A DNA stretch of 64,000 bases, taken from Streptomyces sp. NBC_01276 (lineage in GTDB: Bacteria > Actinomycetota > Actinomycetes > Streptomycetales > Streptomycetaceae). A model generated the notes under the pieces. That model saw only the letters and a list, made by a program, of their open reading frames with translations. It ran no database searches and had not been told where the DNA came from. Positions 42,807 through 51,561 of this stretch are shown here, in pieces. A program made the position numbers and the translations under genes. The first letter of the stretch is position 1; the number at the start of each line of letters is the position of its first letter. Location: positions 1,612,001 through 1,676,000 of the forward strand of contig NZ_CP108442.1 of NCBI RefSeq assembly GCF_041435355.1, in the 5' to 3' direction.

Positions 42807-45206
42807 CTAGAGGGTCCCGGTGAGGGCTTCCGGACGGATCGGCGTCTTGTTGAGCTCCAGACCGGTCGCCTGCCGGATCGCCGCGAGGACGGCCGGGGTG
42901 GACGACAGGGTGGGGGCCTCACCGAGACCGCGAAGGCCGTACGGCGCGTTCGGGTCGGCGAGCTCCAGGACGTCGACCGGGATGGCCGGGGTGTCGAGGA
43001 TCGTCGGGATCAGGTAGTCCGTGAAGGACGGGTTGCGCACCTTCGCGGTCTTCGGGTCCACGATGATCTCCTCCATGACCGCCACGCCGAGACCCTGGGT
43101 GGTACCACCCTGGATCTGGCCGACCACGGAGAGCATGTTCAGGGCCTTGCCGACGTCCTGGGCGGTCGCCAGCTCGACGACCTTGACCAGGCCGAGCTCG
43201 GTGTCCACCTCGACGACCGCGCGGTGCGCGGCGAAGGTGTACTGGACGTGGCCGTCCCCCTGACCGGTCTTGAGGTCGAAGGGCACGGTCGGCCGGTGCC
43301 GGAACTCCAGCTCCAGGTCGATCGCCTCGTCCTCCAGGATGTCGGCGATGTCCGCGAGGACCTCACCGCCGTCGGTGACGACCTTGCCGCCCTCCAGGAG
43401 CAGCTCCGCGTGGGCCCAGGCCGGGTGGTACGAGCCGTTCTTGCGGCGGCCCAGCTCCAGCAGCGCCTCGCGGACGTGCTCACAGGTGTTCTTCACGGCG
43501 CCACCGGTCATGTACGTCTGCCGCGAGGCGGACGTGGAACCGGCCGAGCCGACCTGCGTGTCGGCCGGGTGGATGGTCACCTGCGTGACACCCAGCTCGG
43601 TACGGGCGATCTGCGCGTGGACGGTGACACCGCCCTGGCCGACCTCCGCCATGGCCGTGTGGACCATCGCGACGGGCTCGCCGTTGATGACCTCCAGCCG
43701 TACGCGGGCGGTGGAGTAGTCGTCGAAGCCCTCGGAGAAGCCGACGTTCTTGATGCCGACCGCGTAGCCGACACCCCGGACGACGCCCTCGCCGTGGGTG
43801 GTGTTGGAGAGACCGCCGGGCAGTGCGCGGACGTCCGCGCTCTCGCCGGCCGACTCCCACTGGCGCTCCGGCGGCAGCGGGCGGGCCTTGACCCGGCGCA
43901 GCAGCTCGGCGACGGGCGCCGGGGAGTCCACGACCTGGCCGGTGGGCATGATCGTGCCCATCTCCATGGCGTTGAGCTGGCGGAACTCGACCGGGTCCAT
44001 GCCCAGCTTCGCCGCGAGCCTGTCCATCTGGGCCTCGTACGCGAAGCAGGCCTGGACGGCGCCGAAGCCGCGCATCGCGCCACAGGGCGGGTTGTTCGTG
44101 TAGAGGGCGATCGCCTCGATGTCGACGTCGTCGATGACGTACGGGCCGACGGAGAGGGAGGAGGCGTTGCCCACGACCGCCGGGGAGGCCGACGCGTACG
44201 CGCCGCCGTCCAGGACGATCTTGCACTTCATGTGCGTGAGCTTGCCGTCCTTCGTGGCGCCGTGCTCGTAGTAGAGCTTCGCCGGGTGACGGTGCACGTG
44301 GCCGAAGAAGGACTCGAACCGGTTGTAGACGATCTTGACCGGCTTGTTGGTGGCCAGGGCCAGCAGGCAGGCGTGGATCTGCATCGAGATGTCCTCGCGG
44401 CCGCCGAAGGCACCGCCGACGCCCGAGAGCGTCATGCGGACCTTCTCCTCGGGGAGACCGAGGACGGGGGCGATCTGCTTGAGGTCCGAGTGCAGCCACT
44501 GGGTGGCGACGTAGAGGTCGACACCGCCGTCCTCGGTCGGCACGGCCAGACCGGACTCCGGGCCGAGGAAGGCCTGGTCCTGCATGCCGAAGGTGTACTC
44601 GCCCTCGACGATGACGTCGGCGCGCTTGCGGGCCTCCTCCACGTTGCCGCGGACGATCGGCTGGCGGTGCACGACGTTCGGGTGCGGGACGTGACCGGCG
44701 TGGTGGTCGTCGCGGCCCTCGTGGATCAGCGGCGCATCGGCGGCGAGGGCGGAGGCCTCGTCGGTGACGAGCGGCAGCTCCCGGTAGTCGATCTTGATCT
44801 TGGCGGCCGCGCGGCGGGCGGTCTCCGGGTGGTCGGCGGCCACGAGGGCGACCGGCTCGCCGTGGTGACGCACCCGGCCGTGGGCGAGGACCGGGGTGTC
44901 CTGGATCTCCAGGCCGTAGTTCTTCATCTCGGCCGGCAGGTCGTCGTACGTCAGGACCGAGTAGACGCCGGGCATCGCCAGCGCCTCGGAGATGTCGATG
45001 GAGACGATCTCGGCGTGCGCGACGGTGCTGCGCAGGGTCTGGCCCCACAGCATGTCCTCGTGCCACATGTCCGAGGAGTACGCGAACTCACCGGTGACCT
45101 TCAGCGTGCCGTCCGGGCGGAGCGTGGACTCGCCGATGCCGCCCTTGGCGTGCTTCTGGGTGACGTTCGTCGGGGTACCGGACGGCGTGGTGCGGGTGTT
45201 GGCCAT
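42807..45206 (-). CDS. xanthine dehydrogenase, molybdopterin-binding subunit
   Basis: 799 residues, the full length for this subunit. Order of features: GGIGESTLRPDGTLKVTGEF (N-terminal), QDQAFLGPESGLAVPTEDGG, SGVGGAFGGREDISMQIHAC (Moco contact), PPCGAMRGFGAVQACFAYE, TMAEVGQGG-like VHTAMAEVGQGGVTVHAQ, and GLRGLGEAPTLSSTPAVLAA with the catalytic Glu in GLGEAP. It oxidises hypoxanthine/xanthine to urate with the FeS and FAD subunits. It starts 2 bp after the FeS gene. A related aldehyde or nicotinate dehydrogenase is less likely, given the purine permease, XdhC and PucR neighbours. Confidence 0.9.
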   Translation of the reverse strand: MANTRTTPSGTPTNVTQKHAKGGIGESTLRPDGTLKVTGEFAYSSDMWHEDMLWGQTLRSTVAHAEIVSIDISEALAMPGVYSVLTYDDLPAEMKNYGLEIQDTPVLAHGRVRHHGEPVALVAADHPETARRAAAKIKIDYRELPLVTDEASALAADAPLIHEGRDDHHAGHVPHPNVVHRQPIVRGNVEEARKRADVIVEGEYTFGMQDQAFLGPESGLAVPTEDGGVDLYVATQWLHSDLKQIAPVLGLPEEKVRMTLSGVGGAFGGREDISMQIHACLLALATNKPVKIVYNRFESFFGHVHRHPAKLYYEHGATKDGKLTHMKCKIVLDGGAYASASPAVVGNASSLSVGPYVIDDVDIEAIALYTNNPPCGAMRGFGAVQACFAYEAQMDRLAAKLGMDPVEFRQLNAMEMGTIMPTGQVVDSPAPVAELLRRVKARPLPPERQWESAGESADVRALPGGLSNTTHGEGVVRGVGYAVGIKNVGFSEGFDDYSTARVRLEVINGEPVAMVHTAMAEVGQGGVTVHAQIARTELGVTQVTIHPADTQVGSAGSTSASRQTYMTGGAVKNTCEHVREALLELGRRKNGSYHPAWAHAELLLEGGKVVTDGGEVLADIADILEDEAIDLELEFRHRPTVPFDLKTGQGDGHVQYTFAAHRAVVEVDTELGLVKVVELATAQDVGKALNMLSVVGQIQGGTTQGLGVAVMEEIIVDPKTAKVRNPSFTDYLIPTILDTPAIPVDVLELADPNAPYGLRGLGEAPTLSSTPAVLAAIRQATGLELNKTPIRPEALTGTL

Positions 45207-45208
45207 GA

Positions 45209-45841
45209 TCAGAGCGCCTCTCCCTGACGGGCGGCCGCGAGGCGGACCGCGTCGAGGATCTTCTCGTAACCCGTGCAGCGGCAGAGGTTGCCGGACAGGG
45301 CCTCACGGATGTCCTGGTCGGACGGGTCGGAGTTGCGCTCCAGCAGCTCGTCGGCCTGGACCAGCAGGCCCGGGGTGCAGAAACCGCACTGGACGGCGCC
45401 GGCGTCGATGAACGCCTGCTGGATGTCGGAGAGCTCCACGCCCTCACCCGTCTGGGAGTCACCGGCCCGCGGGGGGAGCCCGCTGCCGGACCCGTGCGCG
45501 GACCAGCGCTTGGCCTCGTCGGTGGAGACGCCCTTGCCGCCGCAGCCGCCGCCGGTGCCGCAGGCACCGCCGTGGCCGTGCTCGGCACGCTGCTTGGCGA
45601 AGTCGGCCAGGCCCTCGACGGTCACGACGTCGCGGCCCTCGACCTGACCGGCCGCGACCAGGCAGGAACAGACCGGCACGCCGTCGAGGCGGACGGTGCA
45701 GGAACCGCACTCGCCCTGCTCGCAGGCGTTCTTCGAACCGGGCAGGCCCAGGCGCTCACGCAGCACGTAGAGGAGGGACTCGCCCTCCCACACGTCGTCG
45801 GCTTCCTGCTGACGACCGTTGACGGTGAAATTGACGCGCAT
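45209..45841 (-). CDS. xanthine dehydrogenase, 2Fe-2S subunit with Gly/Cys/His-rich insert
   Basis: 210 residues. The N-terminal plant-type ferredoxin domain has CEQGECGSC and a fourth Cys in CSCLV. The C-terminal helical 2Fe-2S domain has QCGFCTPG and NLCRCTGYEKIL. Both clusters are therefore intact and relay electrons from molybdenum to FAD. Between the domains is an added segment of about 50 residues beginning HGHGGACGTGGGCGGKG, with extra His and Cys that most family members (about 160 residues) lack. Start ATG 45841; 2-bp gaps on both sides place it in a tight FAD-FeS-Mo operon. Confidence 0.9.
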   Translation of the reverse strand: MRVNFTVNGRQQEADDVWEGESLLYVLRERLGLPGSKNACEQGECGSCTVRLDGVPVCSCLVAAGQVEGRDVVTVEGLADFAKQRAEHGHGGACGTGGGCGGKGVSTDEAKRWSAHGSGSGLPPRAGDSQTGEGVELSDIQQAFIDAGAVQCGFCTPGLLVQADELLERNSDPSDQDIREALSGNLCRCTGYEKILDAVRLAAARQGEAL

Positions 45842-45843
45842 GG

Positions 45844-46737
45844 TTACGCAGCCCCTTCGAGCGGGCGGCCGGTGGTGCCGCGGTACTGCTCCCACGTCCA
45901 GACGAGCTGGCGGCGAGCCAGGATGCCGACCGCGTGGCGGCGGTACTTCGCCGTGCCGCGGACGTCGTCGATCGGGTTGCACGCGCCGGAGGCGAGCTCA
46001 CCGAACTGCTTGGCGATCGACGGGGTGATGACCTTGCCGTTGTCCCAGAAGCCGCCCTCTTCGAGCGCGGCGTTCAGGAACTCCTCGGCGGCCTTCGCCC
46101 GGATCGGGGTCGGGGCGGCGGAGGCGATGCCCGTACGGACGGTGCGGGTGTCGGAGTGCAGGGCCAGGCCGAAGCCGCAGACCGCGATGACCATCGCGTT
46201 GCGCGTGCCGACCTTGGAGTACTGCTGCGGGCCCGTGGCGTTCTTGATGTGGACCGACTTGATGAGCTCGTCGGCGGCGAGCGCGTTGCGCTTGACGCCG
46301 GTGTAGAACTCGTCGATCGGGATCAGCCGGGAACCGCGTACCGACTCGACCTCGACGCGGCAGTCGGCGGCGAGCAGCGCGGGGTGGGAGTCACCGGCGG
46401 GCGAGGCGCAACCGAGGTTGCCGCCGACACCGCCGCGGTTGCGGATCTGGGGGGACGCGACCGTGTGCGAGGCGAGCGCGAGACCCGGCAGCGTTCCGCG
46501 CAGGTTCTCCATGATCTGGGTGTACGGGACGGAGGCTCCGAGCCGGGTGACCTCCTCGCCGACCTCCCACTCCCGCAGCAGTTCGATGCGGTTGAGGTCC
46601 AGGAGGTATTCCGGGCGGCGGTGGTCAAAGTTGATCTCGACCATGATGTCGGTGCCACCCGCAATGGGCACAGCTGTCGGGTACTCGGCCTTGGCGGCGA
46701 GCGCCTCCTCCCAGCTGGCGGGGCGAAGGAAGTCCAT
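45844..46737 (-). CDS. xanthine dehydrogenase, FAD-binding subunit
   Basis: 297 residues. FAD-PCMH-type features: PIAGGTDIMVEINFDHR (pyrophosphate loop), LGASVPYTQIME, VASPQIRNRGGVGGNLGCAS (the conserved RNxGxxGGN flavin contact) and a CO_deh_flav_C-type C-terminus (YSKVGTRNAMVIAVCGFGLA). It passes electrons to NAD+. First gene of the minus-strand xdh operon, with its promoter in the 255-bp region shared with the divergent PucR gene. Confidence 0.92.
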   Translation of the reverse strand: MDFLRPASWEEALAAKAEYPTAVPIAGGTDIMVEINFDHRRPEYLLDLNRIELLREWEVGEEVTRLGASVPYTQIMENLRGTLPGLALASHTVASPQIRNRGGVGGNLGCASPAGDSHPALLAADCRVEVESVRGSRLIPIDEFYTGVKRNALAADELIKSVHIKNATGPQQYSKVGTRNAMVIAVCGFGLALHSDTRTVRTGIASAAPTPIRAKAAEEFLNAALEEGGFWDNGKVITPSIAKQFGELASGACNPIDDVRGTAKYRRHAVGILARRQLVWTWEQYRGTTGRPLEGAA

Positions 46738-46992
46738 GTGCGGCTCTCTTCATTCTCAATCGGGGTAGTTCATTTCAAGCCAGGAGACCGATGGCCCTCG
46801 ACTGGTCGTTCACGTGCCGTTAACGCGGTGTGTAGCCAGTACACAAGCCGCGCGTCTCCCGGGTGCAGTCACCGAAACCATGAAGGAGTTGGCTGACGGC
46901 CTCCCTCGTCTTGTAGATTCGTATGAAAGGCAGGATGCGACGACCTGCCCGATTTCCAACGGCAACATTCGAGACAGATCGGCGGCGACATC

Positions 46993-48672
46993 ATGCGGCT
47001 GCGCGCACTGCTGGAAACCGAGGCGCTGGGGCTGCGGCTGCTGGGCGGCGAGGAAGAACTCGACCGGACGGTCCGCGGGGTCATGACGACCGACCTGAGG
47101 GATCCCAGCCGATACCTATCCGGGGGCGAACTCGTCCTCACCGGCCTGGCCTGGCGAAGAAATTCAGCCGACTCCGAGCCGTTCGTACGAATCCTCGCGA
47201 GCGCCGGGGTCGCGGGCCTCGCGGCCGGCGAGGCGGAGCTGGGAGACATCCCGGACGATCTCGTTTCAGCCTGTCGGCGCAACCGGCTCCCGCTCTTCGC
47301 GGTCAATGAGGACGTTGCATTCGCCACCATCACGGAGTACGTGGTGCGGCAGGTCTCCGGGGAGCGCGCGGGCGATCTCGCGGCCGTCGTGGACCGCCAC
47401 CGGCGCCTGATGACATCCGGTCCCGCGGGCGGCGGACCCGATGTGGTGCTGGATCTGCTCACCACGGACCTCGATCTCCGGGCCTGGGTGCTCTCCCCCA
47501 CCGGCAGGCAGATCGCCGGGGCCGGGGAACCACTGGCTCCGGGCATCTGCGCGACGCTGGCGAGCGAACACCTCGCGGCGGTCCGGACCGGCCGCAGGGG
47601 CCCGCACCGGATGTCCATCCAGGGTATTACCTACTCCCTGTTCCCGATCAGGGGACACGGGCGCGGACCAGCGGGTCCCGCCGCCCGGGACGTGCGCGAG
47701 AGCGTGCTCTCGGACTGGCTGCTGGCCGTCGAGGCCGACGCGGGCGACTGGCCCGCGGAGCGCCTGGACCTGCTGCAGGGCGTCACCCAGCTGATCGCCG
47801 TCGAGCGGGACCGCCGCGACGGCGCCCGCACGGTGCGCCGCCGGCTCGCACAGGAAGTCCTCGAACTGGTCCAGACGGGTGCCCCGCCCGCCGAGATCGC
47901 CGCCCGCCTGCGGGTGGCCGCGCCCGTGCTGCTGCCCGGCCTGGGCGCCGCCCCGCACTGGCAGGTCGTCGTGGCCCGGGTGGACTGGGACGGCGGGGAC
48001 ATCCCCGGCGGCCCGGTGGCCCAGTCGCTGCTGGAGGAGATCCTGGTCGACCCGTCGATGTCCGGGCCGGAACCCTCCGACCGGATCGCGGTCGCCCACT
48101 CGGGTGACGAGGCCATCGCCCTGGTGCCCCTGCCGGCCCTCTCCGGCGACTCCGGCGAGGACAAGGGGCCCGACTCCGCGCTCCACGCGGACGCGCTGTT
48201 GGCGGCCGTACGCGAGCCCCTGGCGGCCGGTCTGGCCGACGACGGGCGGCTCACCCTCGGCGTCAGCGCGGCCGTGCACTCCGCGGAGGGGCTGCGCGGG
48301 GCGCTGGAGGAGGCCCGGCACGCCCGCCGGGTCGCCGCGGCCCGGCCTGGCCGGGTCTGCGCCGCCGGCCACCACGAGCTCGCCTCGCACGTGCTGCTGC
48401 TGCCGTTCGTCCCGGACGACGTGCGCCGCGCCTTCACGGCCCGGCTGCTGGACCCGCTGCGCGACTACGACCGCCGCCACCGCGCGGAGCTCATCCCGAC
48501 CCTGGAGGCCTTCCTCGACTGCGACGGCTCCTGGACCCGCTGCGCGACCCGGTTGCACCTGCACGTCAACACGCTGCGTTACCGGGTCGGGCGAATCGAG
48601 CAGCTGACCGCGCGCGACCTTTCCCGGCTGGAGGACAAGCTCGACTTCTTCCTCGCCCTGCGGATGAGCTGA
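46993..48672 (+). CDS. PucR-family purine catabolism regulator
   Basis: 559 residues. The N-terminal PucR domain (about 5-125) has LRALLETEALGLRLLGGEEE, LDRTVRGVMTTDLRDPSRYL and LVLTGLAW. A GGDEF-like middle region follows. The C-terminal HTH_30 domain has LIPTLEAFLDCDGSWTRCAT then RLHLHVNTLRYRVGRIEQL. PucR proteins activate or repress purine-degradation genes. The divergent xdh operon 255 bp away is the obvious target. ATG 46993 lacks a strong Shine-Dalgarno, so expression may be low. Confidence 0.92.
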   Translation: MRLRALLETEALGLRLLGGEEELDRTVRGVMTTDLRDPSRYLSGGELVLTGLAWRRNSADSEPFVRILASAGVAGLAAGEAELGDIPDDLVSACRRNRLPLFAVNEDVAFATITEYVVRQVSGERAGDLAAVVDRHRRLMTSGPAGGGPDVVLDLLTTDLDLRAWVLSPTGRQIAGAGEPLAPGICATLASEHLAAVRTGRRGPHRMSIQGITYSLFPIRGHGRGPAGPAARDVRESVLSDWLLAVEADAGDWPAERLDLLQGVTQLIAVERDRRDGARTVRRRLAQEVLELVQTGAPPAEIAARLRVAAPVLLPGLGAAPHWQVVVARVDWDGGDIPGGPVAQSLLEEILVDPSMSGPEPSDRIAVAHSGDEAIALVPLPALSGDSGEDKGPDSALHADALLAAVREPLAAGLADDGRLTLGVSAAVHSAEGLRGALEEARHARRVAAARPGRVCAAGHHELASHVLLLPFVPDDVRRAFTARLLDPLRDYDRRHRAELIPTLEAFLDCDGSWTRCATRLHLHVNTLRYRVGRIEQLTARDLSRLEDKLDFFLALRMS

Positions 48673-48679
48673 TTCCGCA

Positions 48680-48709
48680 GGCCCCGCCCTCCTGAACAGG
48701 GAGGGGGCC
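48680..48709 (+). terminator. imperfect GC hairpin after the PucR gene
   Basis: CCCTCC (48687-48692) pairs with GGAGGG, and the outer GGCC with GGCC, with a three-base bulge, directly after the stop at 48672. Weak evidence, no T-run. Confidence 0.35.
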
Positions 48710-48853
48710 GAGGGGACGGCGTGAGACGGCTGACGAGCCGTCCGGACTTTGTGAAAGAGTTCACCCGACCCCTTGGCCGAGGCAGCCGATCCGTGCTCTC
48801 ATTTCGCCCCAGGGCTCAAAGACGTGCTGCTTGGTTGCTTCGGGGAGGGCAAT

Positions 48854-49627
48854 GTGGCGGATACCGCCATGTCCGGTGCGGGATCAACCGGGGGCGACGA
48901 CCCCCTCCAGCGGGCGATATGGCGGCTGCGCTCGCGCGGCTGTTGGACCGACGCGGCGGCCCTGCTGACGCCGCACGCGAGCGAGGCCCGGGCGGCGGTG
49001 CAGCGCACCGCGCTCCTGGTGGAACGGTGCCTGTTCACCGGTCAGGGCTGGGCCGAGGCGGAGGACGCCCTGCGGGTGGCCGAAGCCGTGGCCCGGGACG
49101 ACGAGGAACGCGGCGCCGCCGCCTGCGAACGGGGCCAACTGGCCTACGCCGCCACGGTGCTCGGCGTCCGCGACCGGGCCGACGAGGCCCGCTCGGCGCT
49201 CGGCCGCGCGGCGGCCCTGCTCGCGCCCACCTCGCGCAGCCGGCCGCTGCTGGACTTCCGGCGCGGACTGGTCGCCGAACACCTGGCCGACGCCCCGCAG
49301 GCGGCCCGTCCGGCGTACCACCGGGCCCACGCGGGGGCGGAGGCGCACGGGGACACCCTGCTGCTGTCGTTCACGTGGCGGCACCTGGCCGCTCTGGCCC
49401 TGCGCGACGGCGAGATGGCCGAGGCGCGCAAGGGCTTCGCGGAGTCCCTGCGCATCCGGGAGGACCTGGGATTCCTGGTCGGCACCGCCCCGGCACTGGC
49501 GGCGCTGGCCGAGGCGGAACCGGAGCCGGAGGCCACCCGGCTGCGCGCGGAGGCCCGCCGCCTGTTCCACCTGCTGGGCGGCATCCCCACCTGGCTCGCG
49601 GACCAGCTGGCCCCGTCCCCTGCCTGA
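48854..49627 (+). CDS. TPR-like helical repeat protein of unknown function
   Basis: 257 residues from GTG 48854, 4 bp after GGGGAGGG; the frame upstream lacks a better start. The sequence is Ala/Arg/Leu-rich with TPR-like helix pairs: ERCLFTGQGWAEAEDALRVA, LAYAATVLGVRDRADEARSA, HLADAPQAARPAYHRAHAGA, RKGFAESLRIREDLGF. No catalytic motif, signal peptide or membrane segment. Probably a cytoplasmic protein-protein interaction protein. It is downstream of PucR and convergent with the GntR gene, with no evident operon. Confidence 0.72.
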   Translation: MADTAMSGAGSTGGDDPLQRAIWRLRSRGCWTDAAALLTPHASEARAAVQRTALLVERCLFTGQGWAEAEDALRVAEAVARDDEERGAAACERGQLAYAATVLGVRDRADEARSALGRAAALLAPTSRSRPLLDFRRGLVAEHLADAPQAARPAYHRAHAGAEAHGDTLLLSFTWRHLAALALRDGEMAEARKGFAESLRIREDLGFLVGTAPALAALAEAEPEPEATRLRAEARRLFHLLGGIPTWLADQLAPSPA

Positions 49628-49674
49628 CCCGGCCCGGCCTGCCTGACCCGGCCTGCCCCGGCCGGAGCCCCGGG

Positions 49675-50352
49675 TCAGCCGGCGGAACCCGCGAAGTGCT
49701 CCCGTACGAGTGACTCCACCACCGGGAGGTCCTGGGCGATCAGGGCCTCCAGGAGGGCCGAATGCTCCGCCGCGTCGGCGACGAGGTCGGCGCGGCGCAC
49801 CCGCGGGGCGCCGGGCAGGGGCCACTGCGCCCGGCGGTGGAGCTCCTCCGCGATCCGTACCAGCTGGGTGTTCTCCGCCAGGGAGAGCACCGCCCGGTGG
49901 AAGGCCCGGTCGGCGTCCGCGTAACCCGGCAGGTCGCCCGCGGCGGCCGCCTCCGCGGTGGCGAGGGCCGCCGGACGCAGGGCCTCCCAGGTGGCGGCGG
50001 GCACGGTGCGGGCCAGCCGGAGCATCACCGGCACTTCGAGCAGGGCGCGGACCTCGGCCAGTTCGGCCAGCGCGCGCGGGGTGCCGGACAGCACCCGGAA
50101 GCCCCGGTTGGGCAGGCACTCCACCGCGCCTTCCAGCGCCAGCTGCTGCATCGCCTCGCGCACGGGGGTCGCGGAGACCCCGAAGCGCTCGCCGAGCGCG
50201 GGGCCCGAGTAGATCTGCCCGGGTGCCAGCTCCCCGTCGACGAGGGCCGCGCGCAGCGCGTCCAGGATCTGCCCGCGCACCGAATGGCGCAGCACCTTCT
50301 GCGCGGGCACCAGTGGCTCCTCGGACACCGGGGCGTGGGCCGCTTCGTGCAC
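49675..50352 (-). CDS. GntR-family regulator with FCD (FadR-type) ligand domain
   Basis: 225 residues from GTG 50352 (VHEAAHAPVS), chosen because GGAGGAGG lies 6 bp upstream. The N-terminal winged helix (about 20-85) has ILDALRAALVDGELAPGQIY, RFGVSATPVREAMQQLALEG and CLPNRGFRV. The C-terminal all-helical FCD domain has LAEVRALLEVPVMLRLAR, the metal/ligand residues in ADRAFHRAVLSLAEN and AAEHSALLEALIAQD. It is a metabolite-responsive repressor; the effector is unknown. Divergent from the FhuF-like gene by 141 bp. Confidence 0.9.
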   Translation of the reverse strand: MHEAAHAPVSEEPLVPAQKVLRHSVRGQILDALRAALVDGELAPGQIYSGPALGERFGVSATPVREAMQQLALEGAVECLPNRGFRVLSGTPRALAELAEVRALLEVPVMLRLARTVPAATWEALRPAALATAEAAAAGDLPGYADADRAFHRAVLSLAENTQLVRIAEELHRRAQWPLPGAPRVRRADLVADAAEHSALLEALIAQDLPVVESLVREHFAGSAG

Positions 50353-50446
50353 TCGGTCCTCCTCCAGGTCTCGACCGGTACCGAGGATAGGTGAATTCCC
50401 CCGGTGTGACGGGGGTGCCGTGGGCGTACGGGGCACGAAGATCGGG

Positions 50447-50465
50447 TAAGGTTAGGCTTACCTTC
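50447..50465. promoter_or_regulatory. DmdR/IdeR-type iron box
   Basis: TAAGGTTAGGCTTACCTTC matches the actinobacterial iron-box consensus TTAGGTTAGGCTAACCTAA at 15 of 19 positions and keeps the central GGTTAGGCTnACC palindrome. It lies 28 bp before the ATG of the FhuF-like reductase, where Fe2+-loaded DmdR would block transcription. Confidence 0.8.
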
Positions 50466-50493
50466 CAACGATCGTGTGATTCGGTGATGCGTC

Positions 50494-51369
50494 ATGACCG
50501 GCCCGGCTGCCGACGTCCTGCTCCCGTCCGCACCCGCCCCGGCCGGCTCTCCGGTGGCGGCGGCGTACGGACGCCTGACCGCCGTCTACCCGGGCCTGCG
50601 CATCGACGAGCGCGACGCGCGCGAACCCCTCCCCCGCGGTGCGGGATGGGTCGGCGCGGACGAGCTCGCGGCCGGCGGCGCGGCCCTCGACGACCACCTC
50701 TCCTGGGACGCGGACCAGGTGCTGCGGGACTACGGGCGCCCGGCGCGGCCCGACGTGGCGGCCGGCTTCGGCCTCCACCGCTACGCCTGGCCGGCCTGCC
50801 TGCTGATCACCGTCCCCTGGTTCCTGGAGCGCCGGGTGCCCCGGCTGCCGGTGGACCGGGTGGCCTTCCACCGGACGGAGGGCCGGATGTCCGTACGCGT
50901 CGAGGAGTTCGCGTGCCTGCCCGGCGATCCGGCGGCCGGCCTCCCCGGAGCCCGGACGGTCCCCGACGAGGAGGCACTGCGCGAAGAGGTGCGGGCGGCG
51001 GTGGCCCAGCACCTCGGACCGCTGCTGGAAGGTTTCGGCCCCCGCCTGCGGCGCGGCCCCCGGGCCCGGTGGGCGCTGGTCACCGACGAGGTCGTCGAGG
51101 GCCTCTGGTACCTCGGGAGCCTGTTCGGCGAGGAGCGGCGGGCCGTCGCCGAACTGCGGCGGCTGCTGCCCGGCGGGCCCGCTCCGTACACGGGAGGCGC
51201 GGACTTCCGCACCCTGACCGGCCCCGGCGGCGAGGAGCTGACCACCCGCGACCGGGCCGGCTGCTGCTTCTTCTACACGATCCGCCCCGAGGACACCTGC
51301 ACGACCTGCCCACGCACCTGCGACACGGACCGGGTCAGCCGGCTCGCGGCGGCGGCCGCCGCCGACTGA
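50494..51369 (+). CDS. FhuF-like ferric-siderophore reductase, 2Fe-2S
   Basis: 291 residues. The C-terminal GCCFFYTIRPEDTC then TTCPRTC contains the CC-x10-C-x2-C cluster that defines FhuF-type reductases. The body has PACLLITVPWFLERRVPRLP and RARWALVTDEVVEGLWYLGS, typical of this actinobacterial group. It releases iron from imported ferric siderophores by one-electron reduction in the cytoplasm. Control by iron is indicated by the iron box just upstream. No siderophore biosynthesis or transport gene is in the window. Confidence 0.87.
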   Translation: MTGPAADVLLPSAPAPAGSPVAAAYGRLTAVYPGLRIDERDAREPLPRGAGWVGADELAAGGAALDDHLSWDADQVLRDYGRPARPDVAAGFGLHRYAWPACLLITVPWFLERRVPRLPVDRVAFHRTEGRMSVRVEEFACLPGDPAAGLPGARTVPDEEALREEVRAAVAQHLGPLLEGFGPRLRRGPRARWALVTDEVVEGLWYLGSLFGEERRAVAELRRLLPGGPAPYTGGADFRTLTGPGGEELTTRDRAGCCFFYTIRPEDTCTTCPRTCDTDRVSRLAAAAAAD

Positions 51370-51561
51370 AGCCACCCCCAGGGATGAAGCTGATTCGAAC
51401 GCAACTCGGTTGTCCCGCAACCCAGTTCGAGACACAACACCCTATCCGACGGGCCCCGCCCCCCGTTGGCGTCCTCTTGCCCCGAAACCCGCGTGCACCA
51501 CGGACCCGCTGCGCCACTATGGCGCCCGGAAAGCCGCATACGCGAGGCAAGGGACAACCGC

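Noticed and set aside
51370..51561. Possible tRNA (GTTCGA-like words) before the DUF2637 gene
   Set aside because: No cloverleaf could be formed: the acceptor and anticodon stems do not pair, and only a weak imperfect repeat is present.
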